Shown here: positions 47,901 through 55,773 of the stretch, one piece after another
How the letters are laid out: each line of letters begins with the position of its first letter
Position numbering within the stretch: the first letter of the stretch is position 1
From: Escarpia spicata
Taxonomy: Eukaryota > Annelida > Polychaeta > Sabellida > Siboglinidae
Assembly: GCA_963995525.1 (NCBI GenBank)
Contig: OZ023209.1
Coordinates: 14,003,097-14,067,096, forward strand
DNA: 64,000 bases
Direction of reading: 5' to 3'
The notes under the pieces: generated by a model
The model's input: only the letters and a program-made list of their open reading frames with translations
Told to the model about the DNA's origin: nothing
Databases searched by the model: none
Position numbers and translations under genes: made by a program

Positions 47901-48756
47901 CCAAATTGTGCTTAGTAAGCACGTAACAATGGTTTAATTAAAAGGCACGACCACGTGTGCACGATCACATAGTAAACAAAACATCCCTGTTTAAAAACAA
48001 GCTTTATTGGCAATACGGCTGAATGGGGCTGAGTTAACTGCTATACCCTTTGATGTTCAACGATGCTCACTTTCTTCTTCCAGTTACAAATTACTACTTC
48101 TACTAATTCTGCGTAGACGAACGGACTTTGTCACTTTAAAAGAATATGTAGGCATGATATGACGCTGGGCGTACACTGCTAAATTTTCGTTGCAAGTCGT
48201 CTGTCAGATCGACTAAAAGCTCATCAGTCATGCCATGTACGATGCCCTGCAACTCAACAAAACTCGAGTCGCATGTCGATTTGACCGGTACAACACTTGT
48301 TGAACCGATTCTTCATTAGAAAATTGAATCGCAGCAACAAAAGTTGTGTAATGTACAGTGGTGTTAGATGAGACGTCGTAGCTGCTTGTTGATCAAACAG
48401 AAGACGTGCAAGTAAAGTTTAGCAGTGTATGCCCTGCATTAGGCAGTCTTTTGTTCAGTTAAACGTGGAATTCATGAGAGTATAACAACTGAACTATATC
48501 CATTAATCTTGTTTTTTACTTACAGTATGTCTTCATTGCTGTTTTCTTTACGATGTTTCAGGACTTGTACAAAACAGCCCCAACAAAAGCGTCTCTTCGT
48601 TTTGTTGACGAGTGTTCACAGGAAGAAACTGTTTGGTGTGTTACCATGGAAACAAAATCATCTCTTCTGTCAATGGTTTCGTCGATTAGCCAGCCTTGGG
48701 AACAAGAATTTGGAGTTGAATTGCAAGTGAATGTTTGTGTTGAACCAGAAAGCTGA
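14924..48756 (+). CDS. STK11IP: STK11IP ortholog (LKB1-interacting protein 1), 22 exons, 1394 aa
   Basis: Coding exons (all GT-AG, phases consistent): 14924-14996, 21642-21844, 22678-22845, 26097-26204, 28003-28074, 28482-28611, 29487-29590, 29904-29990, 30566-30607, 31208-31487, 33176-33375, 34765-34966, 35986-36251, 38215-38286, 38745-38841, 39673-39865, 42190-43246, 44910-45004, 45995-46170, 46495-46680, 47351-47529, 48562-48756. They sum to 4185 nt, a multiple of three. The N-terminus (LASLLRESG) and the SLQFLYDFIQKT block match vertebrate STK11IP. LRRs (LELLDVSHNNIS, LRELDLANN) cover about residues 100-286. A basic segment KRKKLKKPRRAEISD follows, then a PH-like region, a CMKC...CPSC zinc ribbon (670/673, 710/713) and further PH-like C-terminal modules. 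Vertebrate proteins are about 1100 aa; the excess is mainly exon 17. The family binds LKB1/STK11 and acts at lysosomes with mTORC1 and V-ATPase. The exon model has not been checked against RNA. Confidence 0.9.
15665..15770. repeat. GTTATAAC-rich remnant, possible pogo/Tigger-type end
   Basis: Three GTTATAAC palindromes lie within 45 bp, in a context (AGCCTCGTTATAACG) like the ends of Tc1/mariner-pogo elements in other invertebrates. No partner end was found. Confidence 0.3.
16302..20320 (-). mobile_element. CFDP2-like LINE (endonuclease-RT), interrupted and 5'-truncated
   Basis: Read on the minus strand. Apurinic endonuclease motifs IIQIYAPTADKS, VIVMGDFNVKV and DSDHVPVRATF lie at 20300-19806. 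The linker (19769-19008) has KAAGPDNITIEMI. The RT has YVCFIDYTKAFDRF, GVRQGCVLSPDLFS and, after a frameshift, YADDTVLIAENE (18979-18130), then EPILLYG. The thumb resumes after an insertion, and the C-terminus ends KRSRGRQRIKIID...CDRHGT at 16302. The sequence is very like the endonuclease-RT proteins annotated as craniofacial development protein 2-like. The exact clade (RTE-like or related) is not settled. Several frameshifts make it dead. It sits antisense in STK11IP intron 1. Confidence 0.88.
16686..18120. mobile_element. Inverted-repeat element inserted in the LINE, with duplicated left arm
   Basis: The LINE reading frame breaks exactly here, between EPILLYG and the thumb. A perfect 16-bp terminal inverted repeat, GGGGTCAGCACACTGT, lies at 17669-17684 and (inverted) at 18105-18120. 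A second, slightly diverged left arm (CAGCACACTGTCAG plus about 70 bp ending GTGACCTATAAA) starts at 16691. It is nearly identical to the arm at 17674, so two related copies or an internal duplication are present. The interior shows no transposase. No target duplication could be made out. Confidence 0.7.
20615..20671. repeat. Perfect 27-bp hairpin (inverted repeat with 3-nt loop)
   Basis: The arms run from 20615 and from 20645 outward with no mismatch. The stem includes AAGCTT and TGGCTGACATTTTAA. It lies in STK11IP intron 1, about 300 bp beyond the truncated 5' end of the antisense LINE. Such a stem could be the fused ends of a tiny palindromic element. Confidence 0.9.
21405..21560. repeat. 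Short degenerate tandem repeat (TGAAACGGAAAATRTGTCATT type)
   Basis: Five or six units of about 20-25 bp combine GAAAATGTGTCATTTGA and GAAACAGAATTTG(C/T)CTTTTT. Intronic, about 80 bp before exon 2. Confidence 0.6.
21642..30607 (+). CDS. STK11IP: STK11IP exons 2-9, N-terminal region and leucine-rich repeats
   Basis: Eight exons encode residues 25-329. Exon 2 carries the conserved LPEIVSLQFLYDFIQKT helix. Exons 3-7 encode leucine-rich repeats (LRSLDLRKIPLHLL, LRASNLSYNNIQHL, LELLDVSHNNIS, LRVVNLGYNVIEVI, LHTLILRNNNISQLDG, LRELDLANNCL). Exon 8 is the LRR cap (LVVMGNPLSYEKRHR) and exon 9 the IVLDGVAISKKE segment. This order matches the vertebrate protein. Introns here contain the largest repeats of the gene. 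Confidence 0.9.
21867..22170 (+). repeat. tRNA-derived SINE copy 1 (STK11IP intron 2)
   Basis: The head is tRNA-like, with an A-box-like TGGCATAGTGGTTAGTG followed by a B-box-like GGTCCGAATTA about 35 bp later. The body contains TTCACTTGTTCCAGTTCACAC, GTGGTGGATATTTG, CATGGCTGAATGCTTCCCAGA and GATCTGCCAG. The same body blocks occur near 30650, 34100 and 35300. Confidence 0.65.
23112..24517. repeat. 48-bp minisatellite, about 29 units
   Basis: The unit contains GAGGTATTGTAAC, CAGACCTGGGTTGTATCCAG and GTGTACACGTACTT in order. Because 48 is a multiple of three, all three minus-strand frames stay open (up to 485 codons), but these are repeat artefacts. A variant CTGAGTTG occurs at 23419, 23611, 23851, 24043 and 24283 (spacings 192, 240, 192, 240). 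This gives a 432-bp higher-order period of 4+5 units. It lies in STK11IP intron 3. Confidence 0.95.
24518..25396. mobile_element. hAT-like non-autonomous element with 8-bp target duplication
   Basis: Terminal inverted repeats are CAGACCTGGGTTCAATTC (left, from 24518) and its inverse ending at 25396, with one mismatch at the tip (CAG/TAG). The flanks carry the perfect 8-bp direct duplication ATTGTAAC at 24510-24517 and 25397-25404. CAG-type termini with an 8-bp duplication are the hAT hallmark. The subterminal regions are rich in AATTCCAATTCAATT. There is no transposase inside its 879 bp, so it is a MITE-like passenger. Confidence 0.8.
25747..25937. repeat. About 190-bp dispersed repeat, copy A
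   Basis: Runs from GTGGAAGC to CTAGTGGCCAGCTGG. It is the reverse complement, with moderate divergence, of 33450-33638. Shared blocks include GGCCAGTTTAGTT, TTTGAGCCAT and TTTCACTA. The ends show no clear terminal inverted repeat. It lies in STK11IP intron 3. Confidence 0.75.
26818..27963. repeat. Long CA/CCA compound array (about 1.15 kb)
   Basis: Almost uninterrupted (CA)n with CC steps every 6-10 bases and a few CG substitutions near 27053-27085 and 27603. Strand-asymmetric: the plus strand is pure C/A and the minus strand G/T. All minus frames stay open (Val/Cys/Gly-rich, over 380 codons) but are not genes. It ends 40 bp before STK11IP exon 5, just ahead of the intact polypyrimidine tract. 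Confidence 0.97.
30049..30256. repeat. GATACTGTCATTACCAT minisatellite (17-26-bp units)
   Basis: About ten units of ATGATACTGTCATTACC, some lengthened by an extra ATGATACTG. It lies in STK11IP intron 8, shortly after exon 8. Confidence 0.9.
30630..30745 (+). repeat. SINE fragment, copy 2 (STK11IP intron 9)
   Basis: Contains TTCACTCCACGTTGTGCCAG, TTCACTCAGCTGTAGAAATA and ACCTTGG. These match the body of the SINE copies at 21867, 34100 and 35275. The tRNA-like head is mostly lost. Confidence 0.5.
31500..31765. repeat. 33-bp minisatellite at the start of intron 10, in frame with exon 10
   Basis: About eight units built on TGTACTGATACATTAGGCCA and TGTCATAAAGG. The exon-10 reading frame runs through the donor and the whole array to a stop at 31816, giving an 11-residue repeat (CTDTLGHVIKG type). 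The exon-10 donor (GTAAAC at 31488) is only about 15 bp upstream. Confidence 0.92.
32298..32505 (-). mobile_element. LINE 3'-terminal fragment with TAAG-type tail
   Basis: On the minus strand the sequence encodes the end of a LINE RT protein (GKRRRGTPRNTWQRD, then MGKTWKEIEKMA and RQQWRTMVDGLC). It is followed by a simple tail of (TAAG)n units (32299-32322 seen as ACTTACTTACTTT). Only the last about 60 codons remain. It lies in STK11IP intron 10. Confidence 0.75.
33450..33638. repeat. About 190-bp dispersed repeat, copy B (inverted)
   Basis: Reverse complement of copy A at 25747-25937, in STK11IP intron 11, 7.7 kb away. The two copies could pair in the pre-mRNA across exons 4-11. Confidence 0.75.
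33723..33809. mobile_element. 87-bp palindromic-ended element, copy 1
   Basis: Begins GAAATGTGGGCTCT and ends AGAGCCCACATTTC, a perfect 14-bp inverted repeat. The interior matches, in opposite orientation, the 87-bp copy at 45131-45217. Too small to encode anything; a miniature inverted-repeat element. Confidence 0.8.
33995..34460 (+). repeat. SINE copy 3 with shared upstream block (STK11IP intron 11)
   Basis: Starts with GTCTTCTCCATTAATCA and CTCTCAGAAAAAGGT, a block also seen at about 35205-35270. It continues with TTCACTTCACATATCTTCAG, GTGGTAGATATTTG, CATGGCTGAAAGATTCCCAG and GATCTGCCAG, matching copy 1. Confidence 0.6.
35195..35425 (+). repeat. SINE copy 4 with shared upstream block (STK11IP intron 12)
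   Basis: Has the GTCTTCTCCATTAATCAC and CTCTCAGAGAAAAGGT block, then GTGGTGGATATTTGTG. A B-box-like GGGTCAATTCC follows, and then TTCACTCCACATTGC. Homologous to 33995-34460 and in the same orientation. Confidence 0.6.
35820..35872. repeat. CA/GCAC-type microsatellite
   Basis: Short ACACGTGTGCACA and CACGCACGCACACACGCACC run in intron 12, about 110 bp before exon 13. Confidence 0.7.
36855..37240 (+). mobile_element. L2-like LINE fragment (RT thumb), decayed
   Basis: Across two frames the sequence reads RNLGVTFDNNFNFKQYISQ, then SLSVVKTVVTVLVSGKLDY followed by CSSLLYSIAS, then a FLAKVVI...PLKS stretch. This is the conserved thumb order of L2/CR1-group LINEs. It is truncated at both ends and lies in STK11IP intron 13. 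Confidence 0.75.
37695..38050. repeat. Degenerate tandem repeat (GTCAATAGATAACATTTT type, about 35 bp)
   Basis: At least nine diverged units, each with GTCARTRGATAAYAT and spaced 30-40 bp (for example near 37710, 37813, 37888, 37957 and 37994). One further unit occurs near 38157, just before exon 14. Confidence 0.7.
38745..39865 (+). CDS. STK11IP: STK11IP exons 15-16, four-cysteine zinc ribbon
   Basis: Exon 15 opens with CMKCGVTFND and exon 16 contains LLCPSCGSALIV. Together these give two CxxC knuckles (Cys 670/673 and 710/713) that should bind one zinc. Vertebrate STK11IP has the equivalent CLRCGHEF and CPNCGS pair in the same place. An 831-bp intron splits the ribbon between the knuckles. 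Confidence 0.88.
39283..39395. repeat. Short TTTTCACTCTCYTAGCTGTGG repeats
   Basis: Three or four units of about 28-30 bp in STK11IP intron 15. No other feature seen nearby. Confidence 0.55.
39866..42189. other. STK11IP intron 16, mostly unassigned
   Basis: Includes a TA array (40083-40117) and a plus-strand open frame at 40168-40566 with a Thr-rich TTQAEVTTP-like repeat but no known domain. A GC-richer segment lies at 41050-41290 with two hairpins: GACGGGTTTGTACCCGTC near 41137, and the imperfect stem described separately. The remainder is AT-rich. Confidence 0.4.
41235..41278. repeat. Imperfect hairpin, GGGTAGGTGTATTG / CAATACAGCTACCC
   Basis: The arms at 41235-41251 and 41261-41278 pair with one or two mismatches around a CATCGGCCTC loop. 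It sits in the GC-richer island of intron 16. Possibly the end of a mobile element; no partner found. Confidence 0.5.
42190..43246 (+). CDS. STK11IP: STK11IP exon 17, long Ser/Asp/Asn-rich linker exon
   Basis: At 1057 nt this is four times longer than any other exon. It encodes residues 766-1118, mostly low-complexity Ser/Thr/Asn/Asp without a fold I recognise. It ends in VDHRLKLHLVMKLFAANEEF, which is clearly homologous to the vertebrate VDHRLRLFLDVEVF block and so fixes the frame. Within it, four hydrophobic cores preceded by acidic/Ser residues lie at 904-910 (ESDLVIL), 924-930 (DSDILIL), 943-947 (SDIVV) and 952-958 (DSDISVL). They resemble SUMO-interaction motifs. Confidence 0.88.
43806..44706. 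repeat. 36-bp minisatellite, about 25 units
   Basis: The unit contains GTGGTRTATGATGTTTTACA, TTGTACAATT and CACATA. Long open frames on both strands (308 codons plus, 321 codons minus) follow from a unit length divisible by three. It lies in STK11IP intron 17. There are no unique spacers, so it is not a CRISPR array. Confidence 0.96.
44910..48756 (+). CDS. STK11IP: STK11IP exons 18-22, C-terminal PH-like modules and stop
   Basis: Exon 18 reads FPALLVVSSTRIYVLRIAGK, matching the vertebrate LVVVSDRRLYLLKVTG strand pair. Exon 19 contains SVGLGLGCQLIRLDF (vertebrate IELGLAGQSLRLEW). Exon 21 has VPVDLVVTPSHVYLATD (vertebrate LLLTPSTLFLLDED). Exon 22 ends in ISQPWEQEFGVELQ (vertebrate REPWEELFSI) with TGA at 48754-48756. 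The last exon uses the acceptor at 48560-48561. Confidence 0.88.
45131..45217. mobile_element. 87-bp palindromic-ended element, copy 2
   Basis: Same length as, and inverse orientation to, 33723-33809. The ends are GAAATGTGGACTCT and AGAGCCCACATTTC (one mismatch). It lies in STK11IP intron 18. Confidence 0.8.
48164..48437. mobile_element. MITE candidate with about 24-bp terminal inverted repeats
   Basis: The left end GCTGGGCGTACACTGCTAAA is mirrored by the right end TTTAGCAGTGTATGCCCTGC with two mismatches. The interior (274 bp in all) has subterminal GTCGATTTG/GCAACTCA-type motifs and no coding capacity. No clear target duplication. It lies in STK11IP intron 21. Confidence 0.7.
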
Positions 48757-48977
48757 AACATTGATGTAAGGCTCTTGTTACTTATGTAACCTGAAGGCAC
48801 ATACCTGTATGTACAAGGCTTTTGAATTGTAATACATATAGCCATTTTAAAATTATCGGACCTGGTGCAAATACTAAATAATGTTATGTTACTGTGGCTT
48901 CACTTAACAGAATCACAAATGACTGATTCAGTCATTTAGTAGAATCAAATATATTGCTGTATTAAAATATATCCTTA

Positions 48978-48983
48978 AATAAA
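48978..48983 (+). terminator. Candidate STK11IP polyadenylation signal
   Basis: AATAAA 222 bp after the STK11IP stop codon, the first canonical hexamer on the plus strand downstream of the gene. Position-based only. Confidence 0.4.
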
Positions 48984-49330
48984 TCGCCTACTTAAGGGAA
49001 TTAAGTTATTTTGGTCAAAAGTGATTCTATTAAGTGCAGTCCAGAGCATTTAGTATTTTTGCCAGATATTTCCCATTCCATTTGACAGTTATTAGCACAG
49101 TTATCTGTACAATATTATATTCATTCTGGGCAAGTTTAAATTAAATTGTCTCATTGATTAACCATCTTGGTTCGTGATCAGATTGGCAGCTTGGCAAGTG
49201 TGTTATTGTTAATGTACAGGATCTTAGAATTCATATATTGTGACATACACCTACTTCTGATGCATTGACATTGTTTCTAATTTAGCGTTATTATATCTTC
49301 CTGGGTTGTTTGTTATTGACATTGTAATAG

Positions 49331-50440
49331 TGCCGCACTAAGTTGCAATGATGTTGTCATCCAAAGTTACAATGGTGCCCTCATCGTAAGTTGTAATTGT
49401 GCCCTCATCGTAAGTTGTAATTGTGCCCTCATCCTAAGTTGCAATTGTGCCCTCATCCTAAGTTGTAATTGTGCCCTCATCCTAAGTTACAATGGTGCCC
49501 TCATCCTAAGTTGTAATTGTGCCTTCATCCTAAGTTGCAATGGTGCCCTCATCCTAAGTTGTAATTGTGCCCTCATCCTAAGTTGCAATTGTGCCCTCAT
49601 CCTAAGTTGCAATGGTGCCCTCATCCTAAGTTGTAATTGTGCCCTCATCCTAAGTTGCAATTGTGCCCTCATCCTAAGTTGCAATGGTGCCCTCATCCTA
49701 AGTTGTAATTGTGCCCTCATCCTAAGTTGTAATTGTGCCCTCATCCTAAGTTGCAATGGTGCCCTCATCCTAAGTTGTAATTGTGCCCTCATCCTAAGTT
49801 GCAATGGTGCCCTCATCCTAAGTTGCAATGGTGCCCTCATCCTAAGTTGCAATTGTGCCCTCATCCTAAGTTGCAATTGTGCCCTCATCCTAAGTTGCAA
49901 TGGTGCCCTCATCCTAAGTTGTAATTGTGCCCTCATCCTAAGTTGTAATTGTGCCCTCATCCTAAGTTGCAATGGTGCCCTCATCCTAAGTTGTTATTGT
50001 GCCCTCATCCTGAGTTACAATGGTGCCGTCATCCTAAGTTGCAATGGTGCCATTATACTAAGTTACAATGGTGCCATCATCCTAAGTTTCAATGGTTCCG
50101 TCATCCTAAGTTGCAATGATTCCATCATCCTATCTTGTACTGGTGCAATTATCCTAAGTTGCAATGATGCCGCCATCCAAAGTTACAATGATGCTGTCAT
50201 CCAAAGTTACAATGGTGCCATCATCCTAAGTTGCAATGGTGCCATCATCCAAGGTTGCAATGGTGCCATCATCCAAGGTTGCAGTGGTGCCGTCATCCTA
50301 AGTTGTAATGGTACCGTCCTAGGTTGCAATAGTGTAGTCATCATACATTACAATGGTGCCATCACCCTAAGTTGCAATGATGCCATCATCCTAAGTTGCA
50401 ATGATGGCTTTGTCCTAAGTTGCAATAGTGCCCTCGGCCT
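49331..50440. repeat. 24-bp minisatellite, about 46 units
   Basis: The unit is GTGCCCTCATCCTAAGTTG plus YAATT or YAATG. It is very regular from about 49390 to 50000 and degenerate at the ends. The open minus frame (Met-Arg-Ala-rich) is an artefact. It lies between STK11IP and the protease gene. Confidence 0.95.
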
Positions 50441-52384
50441 CGCCATTCTTGGATATAATGGAAGCAGAAACAGTATCATTTACATGTTTCCTCCCCACTT
50501 TCTAATTGTTCGCCAGTGGCAAGACATCAATTGGTTCAAGGTATGTTGTCGTAGCACTTTAAATCTAGAAACACCAAAGTCCGAGCAAAGCCAATGAATC
50601 CAGTTATCCTGTCAACGAGTATTTTAACATTATACTGCAGTTTTCTGCATTATGTGTATTTTAAATATTACTCTAATGTGGCTTACTCACTACTACAATC
50701 GACATATATGAGAAATGCCAAATAAAGGCTATGCAACATATTTATGAAGACTCGTCTCGAGTTTGAATGTGTAAAGAAGATTTAAAACCATTACTGTATC
50801 TATATATGTTTTTGCAAAGTTACAATATTTAATTATGTTATGTTAACATTTAATAACATGGTTTTGTTACGAGTTACGCGGCATTGATCAGATTTAGCTT
50901 GTTGTACGTGTATAATGTTATCAATATAATTATTACTTGCACGAATTACGTTGCTTGTTATATATTATTACGTTAATTATAAAGTATTGATGCGCTATAG
51001 TCAGGGTAACAGAAATAGGTGCAGTTGTTGCCTTTTTAAGCAATGGCGCCAGATGGACATGGTTCTTTGCAATGTATGTATAGGTGGGCCAACGTGCTAA
51101 AAAGTGTACAAATGGGATTTTGCAGGTCCAAAAATAAATGTTTGATTCTAAACAATTAAGTGACATTTTCTTATTGTACATATAAAGACGCATATTTTCC
51201 ACAAATAGTTCAATGTAAAATGATTTATTTTTGCTATGACAGATACTTGAAGTCAGCCTTGATTTTCATCACATGTCCAGCGTCATCGACAAAAAATTAC
51301 TATACTAAATACAGTGACGTGGGAACGAAATTCTATTGGGAGGGCTAACGACTGAGCTTCAGCACCACTGAAAAATGTTCGCCACCGCATATCTTCACAG
51401 CTCGACTGTAACATCGGAAGACGGGAGTAACTTTAAAATTACGCCACAGTAACTTCAGCTTCTCCGCTGTCTCGGCTGTGAACTCATGACATCAGAACAC
51501 AGGATATGATTTTTGGATTTCCCTCACACAATTTAGCATGCAGGCATTGAAAATCAAATGTATTTTTTTGGATTTTTCAAATGTATTTTTCTTCAATTGC
51601 TTCTTCATATCATTAGTCACCGCAAACTACTTCCTGACAGGAAATATATCCGGCTTGTTTCTTCAACTCCATCCGTTCTAACTGCGGACGACAGACCCAC
51701 GGGTTGTGTCTTGTCCTGCGAGATGCTGCTTGTGGCAATCCAGTTGCAACGTCTTAACGATCATGCTCCCTTTCGTCAGACTTATTTTCAAGTGACGTCC
51801 GAAGAACAGTGTCCGCTTTGTGTCGACAGGACTGGTTTACAATGCTAACAAAAATGCTACATGCAAGGGCAAAGTAGGCCTTTCTCATTTAATGCTTTTA
51901 ACGGCTTGGTGCGTCATTCGTCAGAATAGCGTCGGTGCGGCGTAAGCATATTAGCATTTGGTGGAATGTTCATCGTGGAAGTTATACCCTTTTTATCTCC
52001 TGCTCCTACTAGATTGCAAATATTGCAGCATAATTGTTTCTCCAAGGCCATGCGTGATGTCGAAGCTTCTCCATCTACTTCCTCAAAGCAGGGACTTGCG
52101 TGTAGGTGGATGACTTCATTCTTCCTGGGAATGTGTTCAGTAGATGGTGTAATAACACAATTTTTTGCGCAGGTTCATAATCATTGTGGCACTTGTGGGT
52201 GTATTTGTAGTACGTTTTTTATTCATAATTACATTTTACATGACGATATAACTAATAGCTATGAATGCAACATGTAAGTACTTGTAGCATAAATTATGAA
52301 GGGTAAGCCGTATAACATAATGTCCTTGAGAGGAAGAGTAAATGTATTGGCGTCGGAACGTGAAGAATATTCCGGGGATGAAGC
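50441..52384. other. Intergenic stretch, nothing recognised
   Basis: Short open frames only (for example 51558-51848 and 51966-52277, plus strand). None shows a domain, signal peptide or splice structure that I can support. Confidence 0.4.
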
Positions 52385-52640
52385 TCACCAAAATAACTTC
52401 CAATTGCACCTGCTTGAGGCTTACCAAAAACATCAAATTGCACCCCCTCCTTCGAGGCTCTCAAAAACCTCCTGTTGACCCCCTTTGAGGTTCTCAAAAA
52501 TCTTCAATTGCACCCCCTTTGAGACTCTCCAAAACATCCAACTGTACCCCTAGGCTCTCCGAATCCACTCCTCCCCCTTGAATTGAAGCTTACCAATTGC
52601 TCAAAATGCAGTCGCCTTGACACTCACCAAAACAACAAAA
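52385..52640. repeat. Degenerate C-rich tandem repeat (about 35-40 bp)
   Basis: Successive units of the type CTCTCAAAAAYCTYCAATTG and CACCCCCTTTGAGG. At least five units. Confidence 0.65.
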
Positions 52641-52752
52641 TGCACCCTTTCCCCAAATATGGGAGGTTAATCCTATATGGAGCCCCCCATCAAAATATTG
52701 GGGGCTGTGCATGAAGACGTCAGCCTCTGATGCATTGACCATTTTATATTAC

Positions 52753-52927
<175 letters not shown>

Positions 52928-53233
52928 GACACGAATGCGTATGGCACAAATCTAAGTATTTGAAACAAGACTAAAACACGAAGCGTCTGTACATCAACAA
53001 ACCTATTCTCCCTAGATCTTAATGCACACAATACATTTCACAGCCACCGGAAGTCATTTATACATTCTACCCATGATGACAACCTATGTGGTTAAACATC
53101 AGATACTAATAAGAGATCAAACTTGGAATGCTATAGCGATGACGTCATTGTTTGTTCTACTCGCCGTCAACAATAAAGTTTGCTACGGTCGATCGTACGG
53201 ACAGTATTCAAGAGGTAATTTGTCGGTGTTATA

Positions 53234-53395
<162 letters not shown>

Positions 53396-53399
53396 GTGC

Positions 53400-55175
53400 T
53401 TATGGTAACGCATGCGCAGTTAGTGTAGTTCATTCTGGTAAAACCGTTTTTAAAGTGATTTATGTAATCGGACTTTTGCCAAATGTTACACTTGAATAAT
53501 TGTTTTTTCATATATCAATAACAAAAGCCGTGGAAGAGTAGGTCGAGATAATGAGATTTAACAAGATTGCCATAGCACAGTATTATGATCCCCATTGTAT
53601 TTAGCCCGTGATGTCATAATATTTAGACCTAATACTATGATACTACAAATTGACCATCCTGTGGTAAATTGATCAAATCCCTATAATTTGATATAGGATA
53701 ATGTTTTCGATGTCTTTACCAATACAGTAAGACATGCAAAAAGATTAGAAAATTGGGATTACTAAATATATAAATATAATAAATATTGTCGTTCTCCAGA
53801 AAACGACTGCATCACAAAGGGGTGTTGAATTGTTATGGCCATAATAAAAAGATCCCTCCGTTATGGGATTGTAACCATGCATACAAATAGGAGAACAATA
53901 ACTACGGTCACAATACAATTTCCTGCATGTTATTGGATTTTTAACCCCAAAGAAAGGATTTGGAGTAAATAGTGTGGTCGTGGTAAAACGTAATGGCCTG
54001 GGTGATGCGAATAGTAATAGATTATATGTTCTTTGGTGTTACATAAGCTAATTCCATTCGCCTAAAGTTGATTATAAGAAGAGCGAGATTGGAGCGAAGT
54101 ATATATAACTATTGGTATAGTTAATAGTAATAGAACAAAGATGTGTATCAAATTGTTCAAATTGTTATGATCATAGACTAATGATTTCCGTTTACAAAGA
54201 TACATAAATTGACTAATGATCACACATGATGCGAAGTAAATTTAGCAATTGCTCAAATAGTGCTATAATCCGTAGATCAACCGGTTGTCTAGGTGATTAG
54301 ATAAACTACAGCAGGGCGGGTGTATGTTTATGGTAAAATGGGCTTTGGGGGCACGTGTCCCCTCGGCTTTCGGAATTTTGCCGCGCTATGCTTGCGCCCC
54401 CAGGCTTTTTGAATGTGCCCGCGGAGTCGAACTGAAGCTCCTGCTCATCCCACCCAATATGCATTTGGTTCGGCCGCCAGTGGGTTTTTGCGAGCCTCAA
54501 GGAGGGTTGCAGTTGGAATTTAATTGTGACCCCCCTCTAGACTACCTGGTCTGGATGTACCCCTTTCTACAGAGTTAATATTATTTTGCTCATTTTTTTG
54601 GAACGGTACCCGAAATAGCATCGTTGCTGACCGCTCATGCTCTATCCATGATCCAATAAATCGAACTTACTAACCATCTTAAATGTCTCATAACACAGTC
54701 TAACACCGAACAGGCATTTTACTAAACATTCTTCTATCGGCTATATGCAATGATACAGCACAGATATTGTCAAATGAGCATTTTTAAGCAGAAACATAGC
54801 CTTCCTCTTATTTGACTGCGAGAAACAACGGCAGGAAAACAAGCCCAATCTGCTAAATATCCTGTTTGGAAGAAGTCAGAAACAACATCCTACGATGTTT
54901 GATGAGTATACCCTCGACATGCAGTAGTTCACCTACGTTCTACAAACAACAGCACGGCATTCATTGAGTGTGCTGGTTCTGGTGTCTGCAACATTAGACT
55001 GCACAAATTGGGAGAATCTACGTTGAATCAGGCAACACAGAGGGCTTACTTTACAATGTGTTCAATGCAAAACACAAATAACACAAAATGACTACCTTTG
55101 TCTTCATCAAATACTTCGCGAAATGGTAGATCAGTGGCCAGTGGTTAACAGAAGCGAGTGAACATAGAAAGAGGC
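53400..55175. other. Intergenic stretch, nothing recognised
   Basis: AT-rich apart from a GC-richer block at 54300-54560 with overlapping short open frames on both strands that match nothing known. No support for a gene. Confidence 0.4.
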
Positions 55176-55180
55176 GAGTG

Positions 55181-55413
<233 letters not shown>

Positions 55414-55652
55414 CCTCCTTCCTGTAGTTCCTCCTGGCATAGACAACAAATGGAACGGATCCACATATATTAGCTTCTCTTCTGAAAGACAAGAAAATTG
55501 AGAGGAGCGAAATTGTCCAGGTTTTGACACAGCCGGATGTGGATTCCAACCCTAGCTGATTGCCTATCCGATGCCCTAACGACTGGATTTCACCACCCAC
55601 AGCATTACATAGCACGTATTTATAACCACAACAAACCACACCTAGTTGCAGT

Positions 55653-55773
55653 ATGATGCAATCGTTGCAGATGCGAAGTCAAACGGTGGCCAGTTGTGGC
55701 GCCTGTGCAGCGGTCATCGTCGCTGTAGCTGGCGCGTGGTCGTTCGGCTGCGGATCGCCCGTCCACGACAGCG
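55653..55773 (+). CDS. Protease exon 1, signal peptide
   Basis: Starts [10 protein letters not shown], followed by an Ala/Val-rich hydrophobic core, and stops at GTGAGC with one base of a split codon. Joined to exon 2, the split codon becomes Asp and continues the acidic propeptide. Could instead belong to another secreted protein if the 6.1-kb intron is misjudged. Confidence 0.6.

Noticed and set aside
49487..49984. Minus-strand Met-Arg-Ala repeat protein
   Set aside because: 24-bp minisatellite; other frames are closed by chance only.
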